Positions 1-8,475 of a DNA stretch of 64,000 nucleotides are shown piece after piece. Every line of letters begins with the position of its first letter. Position 1 is the stretch's first letter. Both the position numbers and the translations under genes were made by a program. The notes below the pieces were generated by a model. That model saw only the letters and a program-made list of their open reading frames with translations. It did no database searches and was not told the DNA's origin. Origin of the DNA: JBBIPZ01 sp037442505 [NCBI: Deltaproteobacteria bacterium] (GTDB taxonomy: Bacteria > CALINM01); contig JBBIPZ010000004.1 of NCBI GenBank assembly GCA_037442505.1, positions 44,872 to 108,871 of the forward strand, in the 5' to 3' direction.

Positions 1-99
1 AAAACATGCCTTCCCTGCCTCCTGAAAAAGCTCTCTCAATGTGGCCTGTCTTACACCCCATTGTGACATCCCCCCTGCTATAATACAAACATTTCTCAT
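1..99 (-). CDS. Thiolase family protein (N-terminal fragment, runs off the window)
   Basis: The minus strand has an ATG at 99 and an open frame of 33 codons to the window edge. It reads MRNVCIIAGGMSQWG, then a stretch ending in ATLRELFQEAGKACF. This matches the start of SCP2-type thiolases and acetyl-CoA acetyltransferases, where a short beta strand and a glycine-rich turn precede the helix 'LRELxxEA'. A GGAGG site lies about 5 bases before the ATG. A sigma-54 promoter sits about 60 bases upstream (171..186). The catalytic cysteine and histidines lie beyond the window, so substrate cannot be judged. Given the rest of the window, a role in acyl-CoA thiolysis is an inference. Confidence 0.7.
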   Translation of the reverse strand, partial: MRNVCIIAGGMSQWGVRQATLRELFQEAGKACF

Positions 100-170
100 A
101 CTCTCCTCCAACACAGTTTGTAACAAAATAAAACCTCGTTAAAAACCTAATCTTAAACGTTCTTTTTAAA

Positions 171-186
171 AGCAAGCGATATGCCA
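171..186 (-). promoter_or_regulatory. Sigma-54 (-24/-12) promoter of the thiolase gene
   Basis: The minus strand reads TGGCATATCGCTTGCT. GG and GC are separated by exactly 10 bases, as RpoN promoters require, and the flanks match TGGCAC-N5-TTGCT with one change. Transcription would start near 160, giving a leader of about 60 bases that contains a GGAGG site. The next gene on the far side is an NtrC-family activator (372..1754), the partner such a promoter needs. A near-identical site precedes the benzoyl-CoA operon at 32802..32817. Confidence 0.75.
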
Positions 187-233
187 ACTAACTGCTATTC
201 AAAATAATGTTATATTATCAGAGAGTTAAACTT

Positions 234-256
234 TTTGCAAAACTTCTTTTGGCAAA
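234..256. promoter_or_regulatory. Possible upstream activator site for the sigma-54 promoter
   Basis: An inverted repeat TTTGC-N13-GCAAA lies about 75-95 bases upstream of the predicted thiolase start, in the region where NtrC-type activators usually bind. The arms are only 5 bp in AT-rich DNA, so chance is possible. The rest of 100..371 shows no gene. Confidence 0.25.
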
Positions 257-371
257 CGTTGTTTTACTCAATAGATGAAAATTTACCGATTATGATGGTT
301 GTTTTTTACCAGATGTTTTTTTGAAATTTAATATCACAAAGATAACAATATGATGTAATAAACAAACAGCG

Positions 372-1754
372 TTAATCTTTTATTCCGTAGTGTTTCATTT
401 TATATCGTAATGTACTTCTATCAAGTTTTAAAAGTTTTGCTGCATCACTCTTATTCCAGTTAGTCTCTTTTAAAGCATTTAAAATAATTGATTTTTCAAT
501 ATCTTCAATATATGTCGTCAAACCTACCATCGTTATCTGTTCTAACGACTTTAAAACCTGTTTTGATTCATTAGCTTGCTCACCTAAAAGTTCAGCTGGA
601 AGATGTTCTGGCAAAACATACTCTCCATCTTCGAGGATTGCTATTTTCTCAACTATATTTTTTAACTCCCTGACGTTACCCGGGAAATCATAATTTAAAA
701 AAAGTTTAAGCGCTTCGGCGGAGATTCCTTTAAACCTTTTTCCTGTTTGTTCGTTAAAATAGCTTAAAAAATATTTTAGCAACGGTTCAATATCTTCTTT
801 TCTCTCTCTCAATGGTGGTATCTTAATCTCTATAACCTTTAGTCTGTAATACAAATCTTTCCTGAACTTTCCTTCTTTTACAAGTTTTTCTAAATCCTGA
901 TTGGTAGCTGCCAAAAACTGAACATCAAGGGCGATATCTTCGGTCCCTCCAATTCTCCTTATCTTTTTGTCTTCAAGTGTTCTTAAAAGCTTGGTCTGCA
1001 AATCTGGACTCATATCACCAATTTCATCTAATAACAACGTTCCTTTATTTGCCTTTTCAAAAAGTCCTATCTTGCGTTCTTTTGCATCAGTAAATGCACC
1101 TTTTTCATGACCGTATAATTCACTTTCTAATAAGTTTGAAGGGATCGCAGAACAGTTAATAGCAATAAATGGCCAGATTGCGCGTTTACTTTCGTAATGA
1201 ATGGAACGTGCCACAAGCTCTTTTCCTGTACCACTTTCTCCTAATATCAATACTGCGTTTGCACCTGAACGAGAAATTTTTTTTATCTTATCAAAGATCT
1301 CGATCATCCTGTCTGACCTGGCAATGATGTTTTTTATACCATACCGCTCTGATTGGGTACTTAATAGCCTTCTTACATCCCTATCAAGTCTTTTTGTGTC
1401 TAATGCCAACTTCACTATTAATTCTATATCTTTTGTTCTAAAAGGCTTTTGTATAAAGTCATAAGCTCCTAATTTCATTGCAGTAACAGCATTTTCGACC
1501 GTCCCATAAGCAGTCATAACAATAACTATGGGTTTATCTTCCATTTTTGATAGTTCTTTTAGAAGTTCTATTCCTAAACCATCTGGAAGTTTTAAGTCGA
1601 GCAACAATATATCATAAAAATTTTCTTCTAATAACTTTTTTGCCGAAGCTAAATTGTCTGCTGTTCTGACATTATAGCCTTTGCCGCCAAGATACTCAGC
1701 TAAGGATTCTGAAATAATCTCTTCATCATCTACAATAAGGATATCTTCATTCAT
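372..1754 (-). CDS. NtrC-family sigma-54-dependent response regulator
   Basis: A 460-aa transcription activator with three domains: receiver (1-120; acidic pair D9/D10, phosphorylation site D53, T81, K103), AAA+ sigma-54 interaction domain (about 143-375; Walker A GESGTGKE at 172, Walker B LLLDEIGD at 240) and a C-terminal Fis-type helix-turn-helix. It should remodel RpoN-RNA polymerase after phosphorylation. The sigma-54 contact loop is GAFTDA (219-224) instead of GAFTGA, a natural variant that may still be active. It lies 6 bp after the histidine kinase gene, its probable partner, and next to a sigma-54 promoter. The regulated genes are inferred to be the thiolase and perhaps the benzoyl-CoA operon. 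Confidence 0.93.
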   Translation of the reverse strand: MNEDILIVDDEEIISESLAEYLGGKGYNVRTADNLASAKKLLEENFYDILLLDLKLPDGLGIELLKELSKMEDKPIVIVMTAYGTVENAVTAMKLGAYDFIQKPFRTKDIELIVKLALDTKRLDRDVRRLLSTQSERYGIKNIIARSDRMIEIFDKIKKISRSGANAVLILGESGTGKELVARSIHYESKRAIWPFIAINCSAIPSNLLESELYGHEKGAFTDAKERKIGLFEKANKGTLLLDEIGDMSPDLQTKLLRTLEDKKIRRIGGTEDIALDVQFLAATNQDLEKLVKEGKFRKDLYYRLKVIEIKIPPLRERKEDIEPLLKYFLSYFNEQTGKRFKGISAEALKLFLNYDFPGNVRELKNIVEKIAILEDGEYVLPEHLPAELLGEQANESKQVLKSLEQITMVGLTTYIEDIEKSIILNALKETNWNKSDAAKLLKLDRSTLRYKMKHYGIKD

Positions 1755-1760
1755 ATACTT

Positions 1761-3254
1761 TTAAACTCCAACTGGTAAGTGTATTGTAAAACGTGTCCAG
1801 GACTTTCCATCACTTTCTACTGTAATTTCACCGTGATGCTGTCTTATTATATTTCTTGAAATATGAAGTCCTAAACCTGTCCCCGTATGTTTTGTAGTAA
1901 AAAAGGGGTCAAAAACCTTGTCTAAGTTGCTTTTGGCTATCCCGAAACCTGTGTCCTCTACAGCTATTTCTGCTTTTTTGCCGATTTTTTTTAACGTAAT
2001 AGTAAAATGTCCACCATTTTTCATACTATCAAGACTGTTATTGAAGAGGTTCAAAAATACCTGGTTAAACTTTTTTCTGTCAAGCAACACAACAATATTT
2101 TTCTGTTTCATAATAACATCTATATCAACGTTTCTTTTTTTTGCAGTATCTTTTACTGATTCTACAAATGAATTTATTGCTTCTTCTAACTTCACCTGCT
2201 CTAATTTTAAATCCTGAGGTTTTGAGATTTCAAGCATTGATTTTACCATTTCTTCCAGCTGATTTATTTCTGTTAAAATTTTATCTATTGTTGAGATCTG
2301 TTTTTGACCCATATTAGGTGATTCTTTTAGCATTTCTAACATTATGTTTATGCCTGTAATGGGATTTCTTAGTTCATGGGCTATCGCTGCTGCAAACTGC
2401 CCTAAGTTAGATAGCCTCTCTGCCTTTTCTTTTTCTTGATAAGCCCTCCTCAATTCGGTAATATCATCAAACACTATCATAACATCATCACCATCTAAAG
2501 CCATCCCTTTCACCGGTACGATTGTCATATTAAAAAAGCTGTCCCCATGTGCTATCTGAAGATTTCTAAACGGCCCTTTACCTGAAAACGTATCTTTAAT
2601 AGACTTTATTATCGCTTCATCCTGAAAGATATGGTATATTTTTTTCCCACGAGCGATATTTTTTTCACCAAGTATCGTTATAGCACTTTGATTATAGGTT
2701 TTTACCTTCCAATCAGGGTTGACAATAATTATACCGCTCGGAATATTGTAAAGAATGCAATCACGGAACTGTTTGCCGCGCTGTAATCTGTGGTAATAGA
2801 TATAGTTCTCCATGGCTGTTCCAACCTGAGTGGCAAAAAGATTTAAAAGCTCTTTTTCGGCATCACTAAAAGGCAACCCCTTTTTTCTACCTCCAATAAC
2901 ACCTAAAAGTCCCCTTTTACCTTTTACTGGTGCGATAATAAGGTTGTTTTCACCTTTATCAGTATCTGAAACGGCAAGTATTTCCCTGCTTTTTCCCACC
3001 CAACCAATAAAACCATATCCCATCGGAATAACTTCTTTCTCGTCCTCATTCCCTAAAAACGCTTCTAACATAAAAAAGCCCTTCTTTTCGTCAAGGGAGT
3101 AAAAAAAGCTACTGTCTAAATTAAGAAATTTTTGCAAGCCTTCAACAACGATATTGCTGATATCCTTTCTATCAAACGAAAGGTTAAGCTCTGATATGGT
3201 TTTTAAAAGTATTCTCAGTGTTGAATTTTCTTTTTTTAGATTCACCTTAGCCAC
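1761..3254 (-). CDS. GAF-PAS sensor histidine kinase (NtrB-like)
   Basis: A 497-aa soluble kinase with no membrane segment. A GAF domain (about 20-150) is followed by a PAS domain (about 163-275), a dimerisation domain with the phospho-acceptor histidine in AHELRNPITG (H293), and an ATPase domain with N, G1 (DTGFGI) and G2 (GTGLGL) boxes. Cytoplasmic GAF and PAS domains suggest sensing of a small intracellular molecule or redox state; the ligand cannot be read from sequence. The start is GTG and overlaps the stop of the upstream sulfur-carrier gene by 8 bp, so the two are probably translationally coupled. It almost certainly phosphorylates the downstream NtrC-type regulator. Confidence 0.92.
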   Translation of the reverse strand: MAKVNLKKENSTLRILLKTISELNLSFDRKDISNIVVEGLQKFLNLDSSFFYSLDEKKGFFMLEAFLGNEDEKEVIPMGYGFIGWVGKSREILAVSDTDKGENNLIIAPVKGKRGLLGVIGGRKKGLPFSDAEKELLNLFATQVGTAMENYIYYHRLQRGKQFRDCILYNIPSGIIIVNPDWKVKTYNQSAITILGEKNIARGKKIYHIFQDEAIIKSIKDTFSGKGPFRNLQIAHGDSFFNMTIVPVKGMALDGDDVMIVFDDITELRRAYQEKEKAERLSNLGQFAAAIAHELRNPITGINIMLEMLKESPNMGQKQISTIDKILTEINQLEEMVKSMLEISKPQDLKLEQVKLEEAINSFVESVKDTAKKRNVDIDVIMKQKNIVVLLDRKKFNQVFLNLFNNSLDSMKNGGHFTITLKKIGKKAEIAVEDTGFGIAKSNLDKVFDPFFTTKHTGTGLGLHISRNIIRQHHGEITVESDGKSWTRFTIHLPVGV

Positions 3255-3471
3255 CTGCTATTGGTGGGAAAAGCGCAACTGTATCGCCGTCTTTGAGCAC
3301 GTATGAAAGCTCGGCAAACTCGCCATTAACAAGTTTTATCATAGGCATATCAAACGGAATATTGTTTTGCTTTATCAATTCCTCGAGTGTGCTGCCTTCT
3401 TTAATATCAATTTCCTGATATTTAGGCCCAAAATCCCTTAATGTGGCAAAAAGTTTTAAAGTTATCCTCAT
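3247..3471 (-). CDS. MoaD/ThiS-family ubiquitin-fold sulfur carrier
   Basis: A 74-aa beta-grasp protein ending in PPIAGG. The C-terminal di-glycine is the site that is adenylated and thiocarboxylated in MoaD (molybdopterin) and ThiS (thiazole). The middle reads 'SYVLKDGDTVALFPPIAGG', closer to MoaD. No moaE, moeB or thiG lies beside it, so its sulfur acceptor is unknown. It is the first gene of a unit with the kinase and NtrC regulator. There is no Shine-Dalgarno site; a TATAAT at 3479..3484 would start the mRNA almost at the ATG. Confidence 0.82.
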   Translation of the reverse strand: MRITLKLFATLRDFGPKYQEIDIKEGSTLEELIKQNNIPFDMPMIKLVNGEFAELSYVLKDGDTVALFPPIAGG

Positions 3472-3478
3472 AATTAAA

Positions 3479-3484
3479 ATTATA
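3479..3484 (-). promoter_or_regulatory. -10 box of a possibly leaderless promoter for the MoaD-like gene
   Basis: A perfect TATAAT on the minus strand lies 7 bases before the ATG at 3471. No convincing -35 is present at 16-18 bases, so this is weak on its own. It fits the pattern of other operon-first genes here. Confidence 0.35.
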
Positions 3485-3519
3485 CAGTTTTTTTACCTCA
3501 ATTTCTCCCAAAATTTAGT

Positions 3520-3993
3520 CTAATGCTCTTTAATACCTGCAAACAGATAACTGAACTTGTCTGAAAATACTACCTTTATCAACCTTTTTTCATCTGAAAC
3601 GTATTCCAATGTAACAAAAATAGTGTCATCTGTCGAAAGGAGGTGTTTGAGTTTTTCTGCCCACTCGACAAGTATCACTCCATCCATCTTTATGAAATCA
3701 AACCAACCCAGTTCTTCAAGTTCATCCACCGAAGATAGTCTGTAAAGATCGATATGAATAAAAGGAAGTCTACCTTTTGTATGCATTTTTGAAATAACAA
3801 ATGTTGGGCTCGAGACATCATTTTCAGGCACGTTAAGTCCCTTTGCGACACCCCTTGCAAACTGTGTTTTCCCAGCACCTAAATCGCCTGTTAATGCAAA
3901 AACTTCTTTGCCAACACAGTTTTTTCCAATAACTTCTCCCAAATCTACTGTTTCTTCTGTGTCGTTTGTTATAAATGTTAACAGACCTAACAT
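3520..3993 (-). CDS. tsaE: tRNA threonylcarbamoyladenosine biosynthesis ATPase TsaE
   Basis: A 157-aa P-loop protein of the usual TsaE length. It shows Walker A GDLGAGKT (about 36-43), the SPTFVI segment, HIDLYR and VEWAEK motifs that define the family. TsaE works with TsaB and TsaD to make t6A at position 37 of ANN-decoding tRNAs. It follows the CBS-domain and Nnr genes, an arrangement (nnr near tsaE) common in bacteria. The ATG has no clear ribosome site, so the exact start is less sure than the identity. Confidence 0.93.
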   Translation of the reverse strand: MLGLLTFITNDTEETVDLGEVIGKNCVGKEVFALTGDLGAGKTQFARGVAKGLNVPENDVSSPTFVISKMHTKGRLPFIHIDLYRLSSVDELEELGWFDFIKMDGVILVEWAEKLKHLLSTDDTIFVTLEYVSDEKRLIKVVFSDKFSYLFAGIKEH

Positions 3994-4011
3994 ATTAATC
4001 TATTGTAAAGA

Positions 4012-4476
4012 TTAAGCCTTAATTTGCCTTTCTTTTAAAAATGCCTTTAATAACCCTTCTTTTGTTACAACACCTATGGGCTTATTATTGTCTAACACAG
4101 GAAGATGATGAATATCTTTTTCTAACATAAGTGTAGCGGCATCTTTTATCGAGGTTTCTCCATTTATAGTGATTATGTTTTTAGACATTATCTCTCCAAC
4201 CCTGGTGGCAGAAATCTTTTTTATTTCATCATTAAACTTAGCGACACTTTCAAGAAAAATCATAGAATCAAAGAATGTAAAAACCGTTGGAATATGAAGA
4301 TTCTTTTCCTGAAATATGAGATCAGTTTCTGTAACAACCCCTGTCAGGTTTCCGTCACTATCAACAACAAGCGCGTAATCTTTTTTATTTTCTATGAATG
4401 TTTTTGCAAGTGTTTCTATATCCATATTCTCAGTAACTGTTAAAAAGTCACTATCCATTATATCTTTTACTATCAT
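4012..4476 (-). CDS. CBS-domain pair protein
   Basis: A 154-aa protein consisting of two CBS motifs (about 1-60 and 90-150), each with the 'DIM...LTVTENM' or 'EIMSKNIITINGE' opening and a 'VVTETDL/VVTKEGL' close. Such stand-alone pairs bind adenine nucleotides and act as energy or ligand sensors. No effector domain is attached and the partner is unknown. The gene overlaps the 3' end of nnr by 26 bp. Confidence 0.85.
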   Translation of the reverse strand: MIVKDIMDSDFLTVTENMDIETLAKTFIENKKDYALVVDSDGNLTGVVTETDLIFQEKNLHIPTVFTFFDSMIFLESVAKFNDEIKKISATRVGEIMSKNIITINGETSIKDAATLMLEKDIHHLPVLDNNKPIGVVTKEGLLKAFLKERQIKA

Positions 4477-6010
4477 TTGAGACCTCCCATTTTTTTAATA
4501 TATACGGAATTTTGTCAATAATATCCGTTGCTATAAGTGAAGTATCTCCTACATCTAAGCTTGCTAGCTCGCCAGCAAGTCCATGTAATGTGAGTGACAA
4601 TAAAACTGCGTCCTTAGTAGCATACCCCTGAGCAAGGAAACTACCGATTACTCCAGATAAAACATCACCCACACCAGCAGTTGCCATTCCTGGAGAACCA
4701 AACGTAGAAATAAAAACCTCTCCATCAGGCGTTGCAAATATAGTAGTAGCAGATTTTAAAACAAGAAAAACTTTTTCTTTCGTAGCAAAATTCTTTGCAA
4801 TATTAACTGGATTCTGTAATATCTTTTGTTTGTCACACTTAAGTAAACGTTGCATTTCACCAATATGTGGTGTCAAAACAACATCAGTCTCTACTCCTTT
4901 AAGAAGCTCTATTCTCCTTGATAACAGATTAATTCCATCAGCATCAATAACTACAGGGTATTTAATTTGGTTTAATAAAGAGATAAAGAACTCCTCCGTT
5001 ATCTCGTTTGCACCCAAACCTGGCCCTATAACCACAGCTGCCTTATCTGACAAAAACTCCTTTACGGTATCAACACTCGCAAACGAAATATAACCGTTGA
5101 TATCACCCACTGGCAATGTCATTACTTCTAAATTAACGTTTTCAATCAGAGGATTTAGAGAGTGTGGGCAAACTATCGTTGCAAGTCCAACGCCAACACG
5201 CATCGCGGCTTTAGCTGCCATAGTTACTGCACCAGTTTTACCGGTCGAACCACCAATTAAGGCAAGATGTCCATAGCTGCCTTTGTGTGACTCTGGCTGC
5301 CGCCTTTTTAAAATATGCAATATTTCTTTTTCCTCAAGTTTGTTACAACAATTATTATTGTAAAGTTTTTCAGGCAAAGAGATATCTACAAGAAAAAGTT
5401 TGCCGCAATAAGCCCTTCCGGGAAACAAAAGCTGCCCAATCTTGTACAGTCCAAGTGAGATAGTTGCAAACGCCTTGATCGCTTCTCCCAGGACCATACC
5501 TGTATCGGCGCTTATGCCGGAAGGAATATCCACTGAAAAAACCTTTTTTGACAAACTATTAACAAAAACAATCAAATCACGATACACACCAGTAACTTCC
5601 CTTGAAAGCCCTGTCCCGAAGATCGCATCTACCAAACAATCTGCACTCTGTATTAATGACTTTGCCTCATCATTTAATTCTTTTGTTTCACAAACAAATA
5701 ACCCCATTTTTTTTATAATCTCTAAATTTGCCGCTGCCTCTTCTGGTAAATTACCATCTTTTTTGATAAAAAGAACTTTAACATTCACACTGTTGTTGTA
5801 AAGATGTCTTGCAAGGGCAAAACCATCACCACCATTGTTGCCATGTCCACAAAGTATCAAAAAATCTTTTTCGATAAGCTCAGGAAAATTATTTAAGATT
5901 GTGGAGCACAATCCAAACGCCGCATTCTCCATCAAAATCATGGGAGTAATGCCTATCTTTGCTGCTTGAACTTCTAACTCTTTCATTTCTCTGGAAGTAA
6001 CTACCTTCAT
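4451..6010 (-). CDS. nnr: Bifunctional NAD(P)H-hydrate epimerase / ADP-dependent dehydratase
   Basis: A 519-aa metabolite-repair enzyme. The N-terminal YjeF domain (about 1-215) epimerises damaged NAD(P)HX and contains GHGNNGGDGFALAR. The C-terminal ribokinase-like domain (about 230-505) dehydrates the hydrate using ADP and contains GGSTGKTGAVTMAA, GPGLG and the GVGDVLSG loop with its catalytic Asp. Length and domain order are typical of the fused enzyme. It overlaps acpS by 4 bp upstream and the CBS gene by 26 bp downstream. Confidence 0.95.
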   Translation of the reverse strand: MKVVTSREMKELEVQAAKIGITPMILMENAAFGLCSTILNNFPELIEKDFLILCGHGNNGGDGFALARHLYNNSVNVKVLFIKKDGNLPEEAAANLEIIKKMGLFVCETKELNDEAKSLIQSADCLVDAIFGTGLSREVTGVYRDLIVFVNSLSKKVFSVDIPSGISADTGMVLGEAIKAFATISLGLYKIGQLLFPGRAYCGKLFLVDISLPEKLYNNNCCNKLEEKEILHILKRRQPESHKGSYGHLALIGGSTGKTGAVTMAAKAAMRVGVGLATIVCPHSLNPLIENVNLEVMTLPVGDINGYISFASVDTVKEFLSDKAAVVIGPGLGANEITEEFFISLLNQIKYPVVIDADGINLLSRRIELLKGVETDVVLTPHIGEMQRLLKCDKQKILQNPVNIAKNFATKEKVFLVLKSATTIFATPDGEVFISTFGSPGMATAGVGDVLSGVIGSFLAQGYATKDAVLLSLTLHGLAGELASLDVGDTSLIATDIIDKIPYILKKWEVSNDSKRYNG

Positions 6011-6360
6011 ATCTTCTCAATCACCGCCATTGCAATAACATAATCCTTCTCATGACTTATCGATAAGTGACTTTGAAAAGGGCCAAACATTCTTGAAATT
6101 TTATCACTAACTACATAATACGGTTTCTTTAATTCGTTGTGTAAAACTTCAATATCTTTAAACGAAACACCTCTAAAACCAGTCCCTAACGCCTTAACAA
6201 AAGCCTCTTTTGCCGCAAAATGGACCGCTAAATCCTCTGGAGTTTTACAGGGCTGTTCTCTCGATGTAAGCACCTTCATAGAAAATTTTTCGCCAAATCT
6301 ATTTGCGGCATCTTCTATTCTTTGTATCTGAACAATATCCACGCCTATTCCAAAAATCAT
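6007..6360 (-). CDS. acpS: Holo-[acyl-carrier-protein] synthase
   Basis: A 117-aa 4'-phosphopantetheinyl transferase that activates acyl carrier protein. It has the two family signatures: GIGVDIVQIQRIE at the N-terminus (metal-binding Asp) and FAAKEAFVKALGTG in the middle. Its length is typical. It sits 1 bp after pdxJ and overlaps nnr by 4 bp. Confidence 0.95.
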   Translation of the reverse strand: MIFGIGVDIVQIQRIEDAANRFGEKFSMKVLTSREQPCKTPEDLAVHFAAKEAFVKALGTGFRGVSFKDIEVLHNELKKPYYVVSDKISRMFGPFQSHLSISHEKDYVIAMAVIEKI

Positions 6361-6361
6361 C

Positions 6362-7090
6362 TTATTTTTCTGAAGCCTTGGTGATTATTTCTTTCATTTG
6401 TTTGACAGCAGTTTCCAATCCAACATAAATCGCGTGAGCGATGATACTGTGTCCAATGTTAAGCTCGTAAAGCGAAGGTATCGCAGCAATTGCGGCAACA
6501 TTTCTGTAGTGAAGTCCATGCCCGGCACTTGTAACTAAACCAGCATCTACCGAAAACCTTGCAGCATCAATGATTGATAAAAGTTCATTTTTCTGCTCGC
6601 TCTCATTATAAGCGTCAGCATATCTGCCTGTGTGAATTTCTATGCCCTGTACACCTGTTTTTTGTGCTGCTTCTATCTGATTTTTATCAGCATCTATAAA
6701 AACAAAAACCTTTATACCGTTTTTAGAGAGTTCTTCTATCACATATTTAATTTTATCTGAATTTCTTCTTACATCAAGTCCACCCTCTGTGGTTAACTCT
6801 TCCCTTTTTTCAGGAACTAAAGTCACCATTTCTGGTTTTATTTTTGATGCTATTTTGACCATTTCTTTAGTGGCAGCCATCTCTAAATTTAACCTTGTCT
6901 TTACAATCTCTTTAAGTAGGTATAAATCTCGCTCCTGAATGTGCCTTCTGTCCTCTCTTAAGTGTACTGTGATACCATCCGCTCCGCCCAATTCAGCAAG
7001 AACAGCGGCATAAACAGGGTCGGGGTAAGCGGTATTCCTTGCCTGTCTTAATGTAGCTACATGATCTATATTAACACCCAGCTTCACCAT
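6362..7090 (-). CDS. pdxJ: Pyridoxine 5'-phosphate synthase
   Basis: A 242-aa TIM-barrel enzyme that joins deoxyxylulose 5-phosphate and 3-amino-2-oxopropyl phosphate in the DXP-dependent vitamin B6 route. Diagnostic segments are LGVNIDHVATLRQAR at the start, HLREDRRHI, LVPEKREELTTEGGLD and the C-terminal GHGLHYRN...ELNIGHSIIA. An AAGGAG site precedes the ATG. It lies in the acpS-glmM run. Confidence 0.96.
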   Translation of the reverse strand: MVKLGVNIDHVATLRQARNTAYPDPVYAAVLAELGGADGITVHLREDRRHIQERDLYLLKEIVKTRLNLEMAATKEMVKIASKIKPEMVTLVPEKREELTTEGGLDVRRNSDKIKYVIEELSKNGIKVFVFIDADKNQIEAAQKTGVQGIEIHTGRYADAYNESEQKNELLSIIDAARFSVDAGLVTSAGHGLHYRNVAAIAAIPSLYELNIGHSIIAHAIYVGLETAVKQMKEIITKASEK

Positions 7091-7100
7091 AAAAACTCCT

Positions 7101-8456
7101 TTAACAAAGGTGTTTTATTAAAACATCTTTCAGTTCTGCAGTCCACTTATTGATAAGTTTGTCCTCTTTGCACTCTATCATCACCCTTAACTTTGGCTCT
7201 GTTCCAGAATATCTAATATTCAATCTACCTCTATAAATTTCTAACTCTTTTTCAGCCTCGCATATAACCTTATTTATTGCTTCTATAGAGCGAAAGTCTT
7301 TCTTTTCCAATACATTAATACTGAAAAGCGTCTGTGGATATGGAGTAAAGATTTTTGATAGTTCGGAAAGCGATTTGTTCTCAAGTATTATAGTCTTTAA
7401 TAACTGCAGTGCCGCAATGACCCCATCACCAGTAGTGGTATAGTCCAGCATTACAATATGTCCTGACTGTTCTCCACCCAAATTTAGAGAACTTCTGCGT
7501 AGTTCATCAACAACATATCTATCACCAACAGGCACTTTAACAACCTTACCACCCATACCCTCCATAAAATCATTCAGAGCCATGTTGCTCATAACTGTAG
7601 CAACTATTGTTTTGTTCACCAATCTTTCTTCTTTAATCATGTTCATCGCAAGTAACCCCAGTATCTTATCACCATCAAGTATCTGCCCTTTCTCATCACA
7701 AAAAATCACCCTATCACCGTCACCATCTAAGGCAATGCCTATATCTGCTTTGGCATCTATAACATGCTTACTAAGGTGTTGAGGATACAAAGCACCACAC
7801 TCTTTATTAATATTTTCCCCATCAGGGGCAACGCCAACGGCCACAACCTGAGCCCCAAGCTCTTCAAAAACCTTAGGTGCAATTTTATAGAAAGCTCCAT
7901 TTGCACAGTCAACCACAATTTTAATGCCCGAAAGCGTTAATTCTTTTGGAAAAGTCGTTTTTAAGTAACTTAAATACCGACCTGCGGCGTCGTCAATCCT
8001 TGAAGCCTTGCCAATTTCCAGATGAGTAGGTCTTATATTATCAATTTCATCATTAAGAACAAGCTGTTCTAATCTATTTTCTATGTCATCGTTTAGTTTG
8101 AAACCATCTGCCGAAAATATCTTAATCCCATTGTCAAAATACGGATTATGCGAAGCTGAAATTACTATGCCTGCGTCAGCCCTTATGCTCTGTGTTAAAA
8201 ACGCTATACCAGGTGTTGGAATTGGACCTACAAGCACACAATCAACACCCATTGAACATAAACCAGAAGCAATCGCCATCTCAAGCAGATATCCTGAAAG
8301 TCTAGTATCTTTGCCAATAAGTATTTTATGGTGTTTTTTGTTATCAACTTTGAACATATAACCACATGCACGACCTACTTTCAATGCTACTTCTGGCGTA
8401 ACGGGATACTGGTTTGCTATCCCTCTTATTCCATCAGTCCCAAAAAGTTTTCCCAT
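7101..8456 (-). CDS. glmM: Phosphoglucosamine mutase
   Basis: A 451-aa enzyme converting glucosamine 6-phosphate to glucosamine 1-phosphate for peptidoglycan and LPS. The sequence shows MGKLFGTDGIRG at the start, the phosphoserine loop SASHNPYFDNGIK, the metal loop DGDGDR, GGEQSGH for sugar binding and RYSGTEPKLRVM for phosphate binding. A strong AGGAG site precedes the ATG. It follows ybbR and cdaA, the conserved cdaA-ybbR-glmM arrangement. Confidence 0.97.
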   Translation of the reverse strand: MGKLFGTDGIRGIANQYPVTPEVALKVGRACGYMFKVDNKKHHKILIGKDTRLSGYLLEMAIASGLCSMGVDCVLVGPIPTPGIAFLTQSIRADAGIVISASHNPYFDNGIKIFSADGFKLNDDIENRLEQLVLNDEIDNIRPTHLEIGKASRIDDAAGRYLSYLKTTFPKELTLSGIKIVVDCANGAFYKIAPKVFEELGAQVVAVGVAPDGENINKECGALYPQHLSKHVIDAKADIGIALDGDGDRVIFCDEKGQILDGDKILGLLAMNMIKEERLVNKTIVATVMSNMALNDFMEGMGGKVVKVPVGDRYVVDELRRSSLNLGGEQSGHIVMLDYTTTGDGVIAALQLLKTIILENKSLSELSKIFTPYPQTLFSINVLEKKDFRSIEAINKVICEAEKELEIYRGRLNIRYSGTEPKLRVMIECKEDKLINKWTAELKDVLIKHLC

Positions 8457-8475
8457 AACTTCTCCTGCAAAATAA

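Noticed and set aside
1201-1464. Long open frames opposite to real genes throughout the window.
   Set aside because: They mirror well-defined proteins on the other strand, have low-complexity Ser/Phe-rich translations and no ribosome sites.
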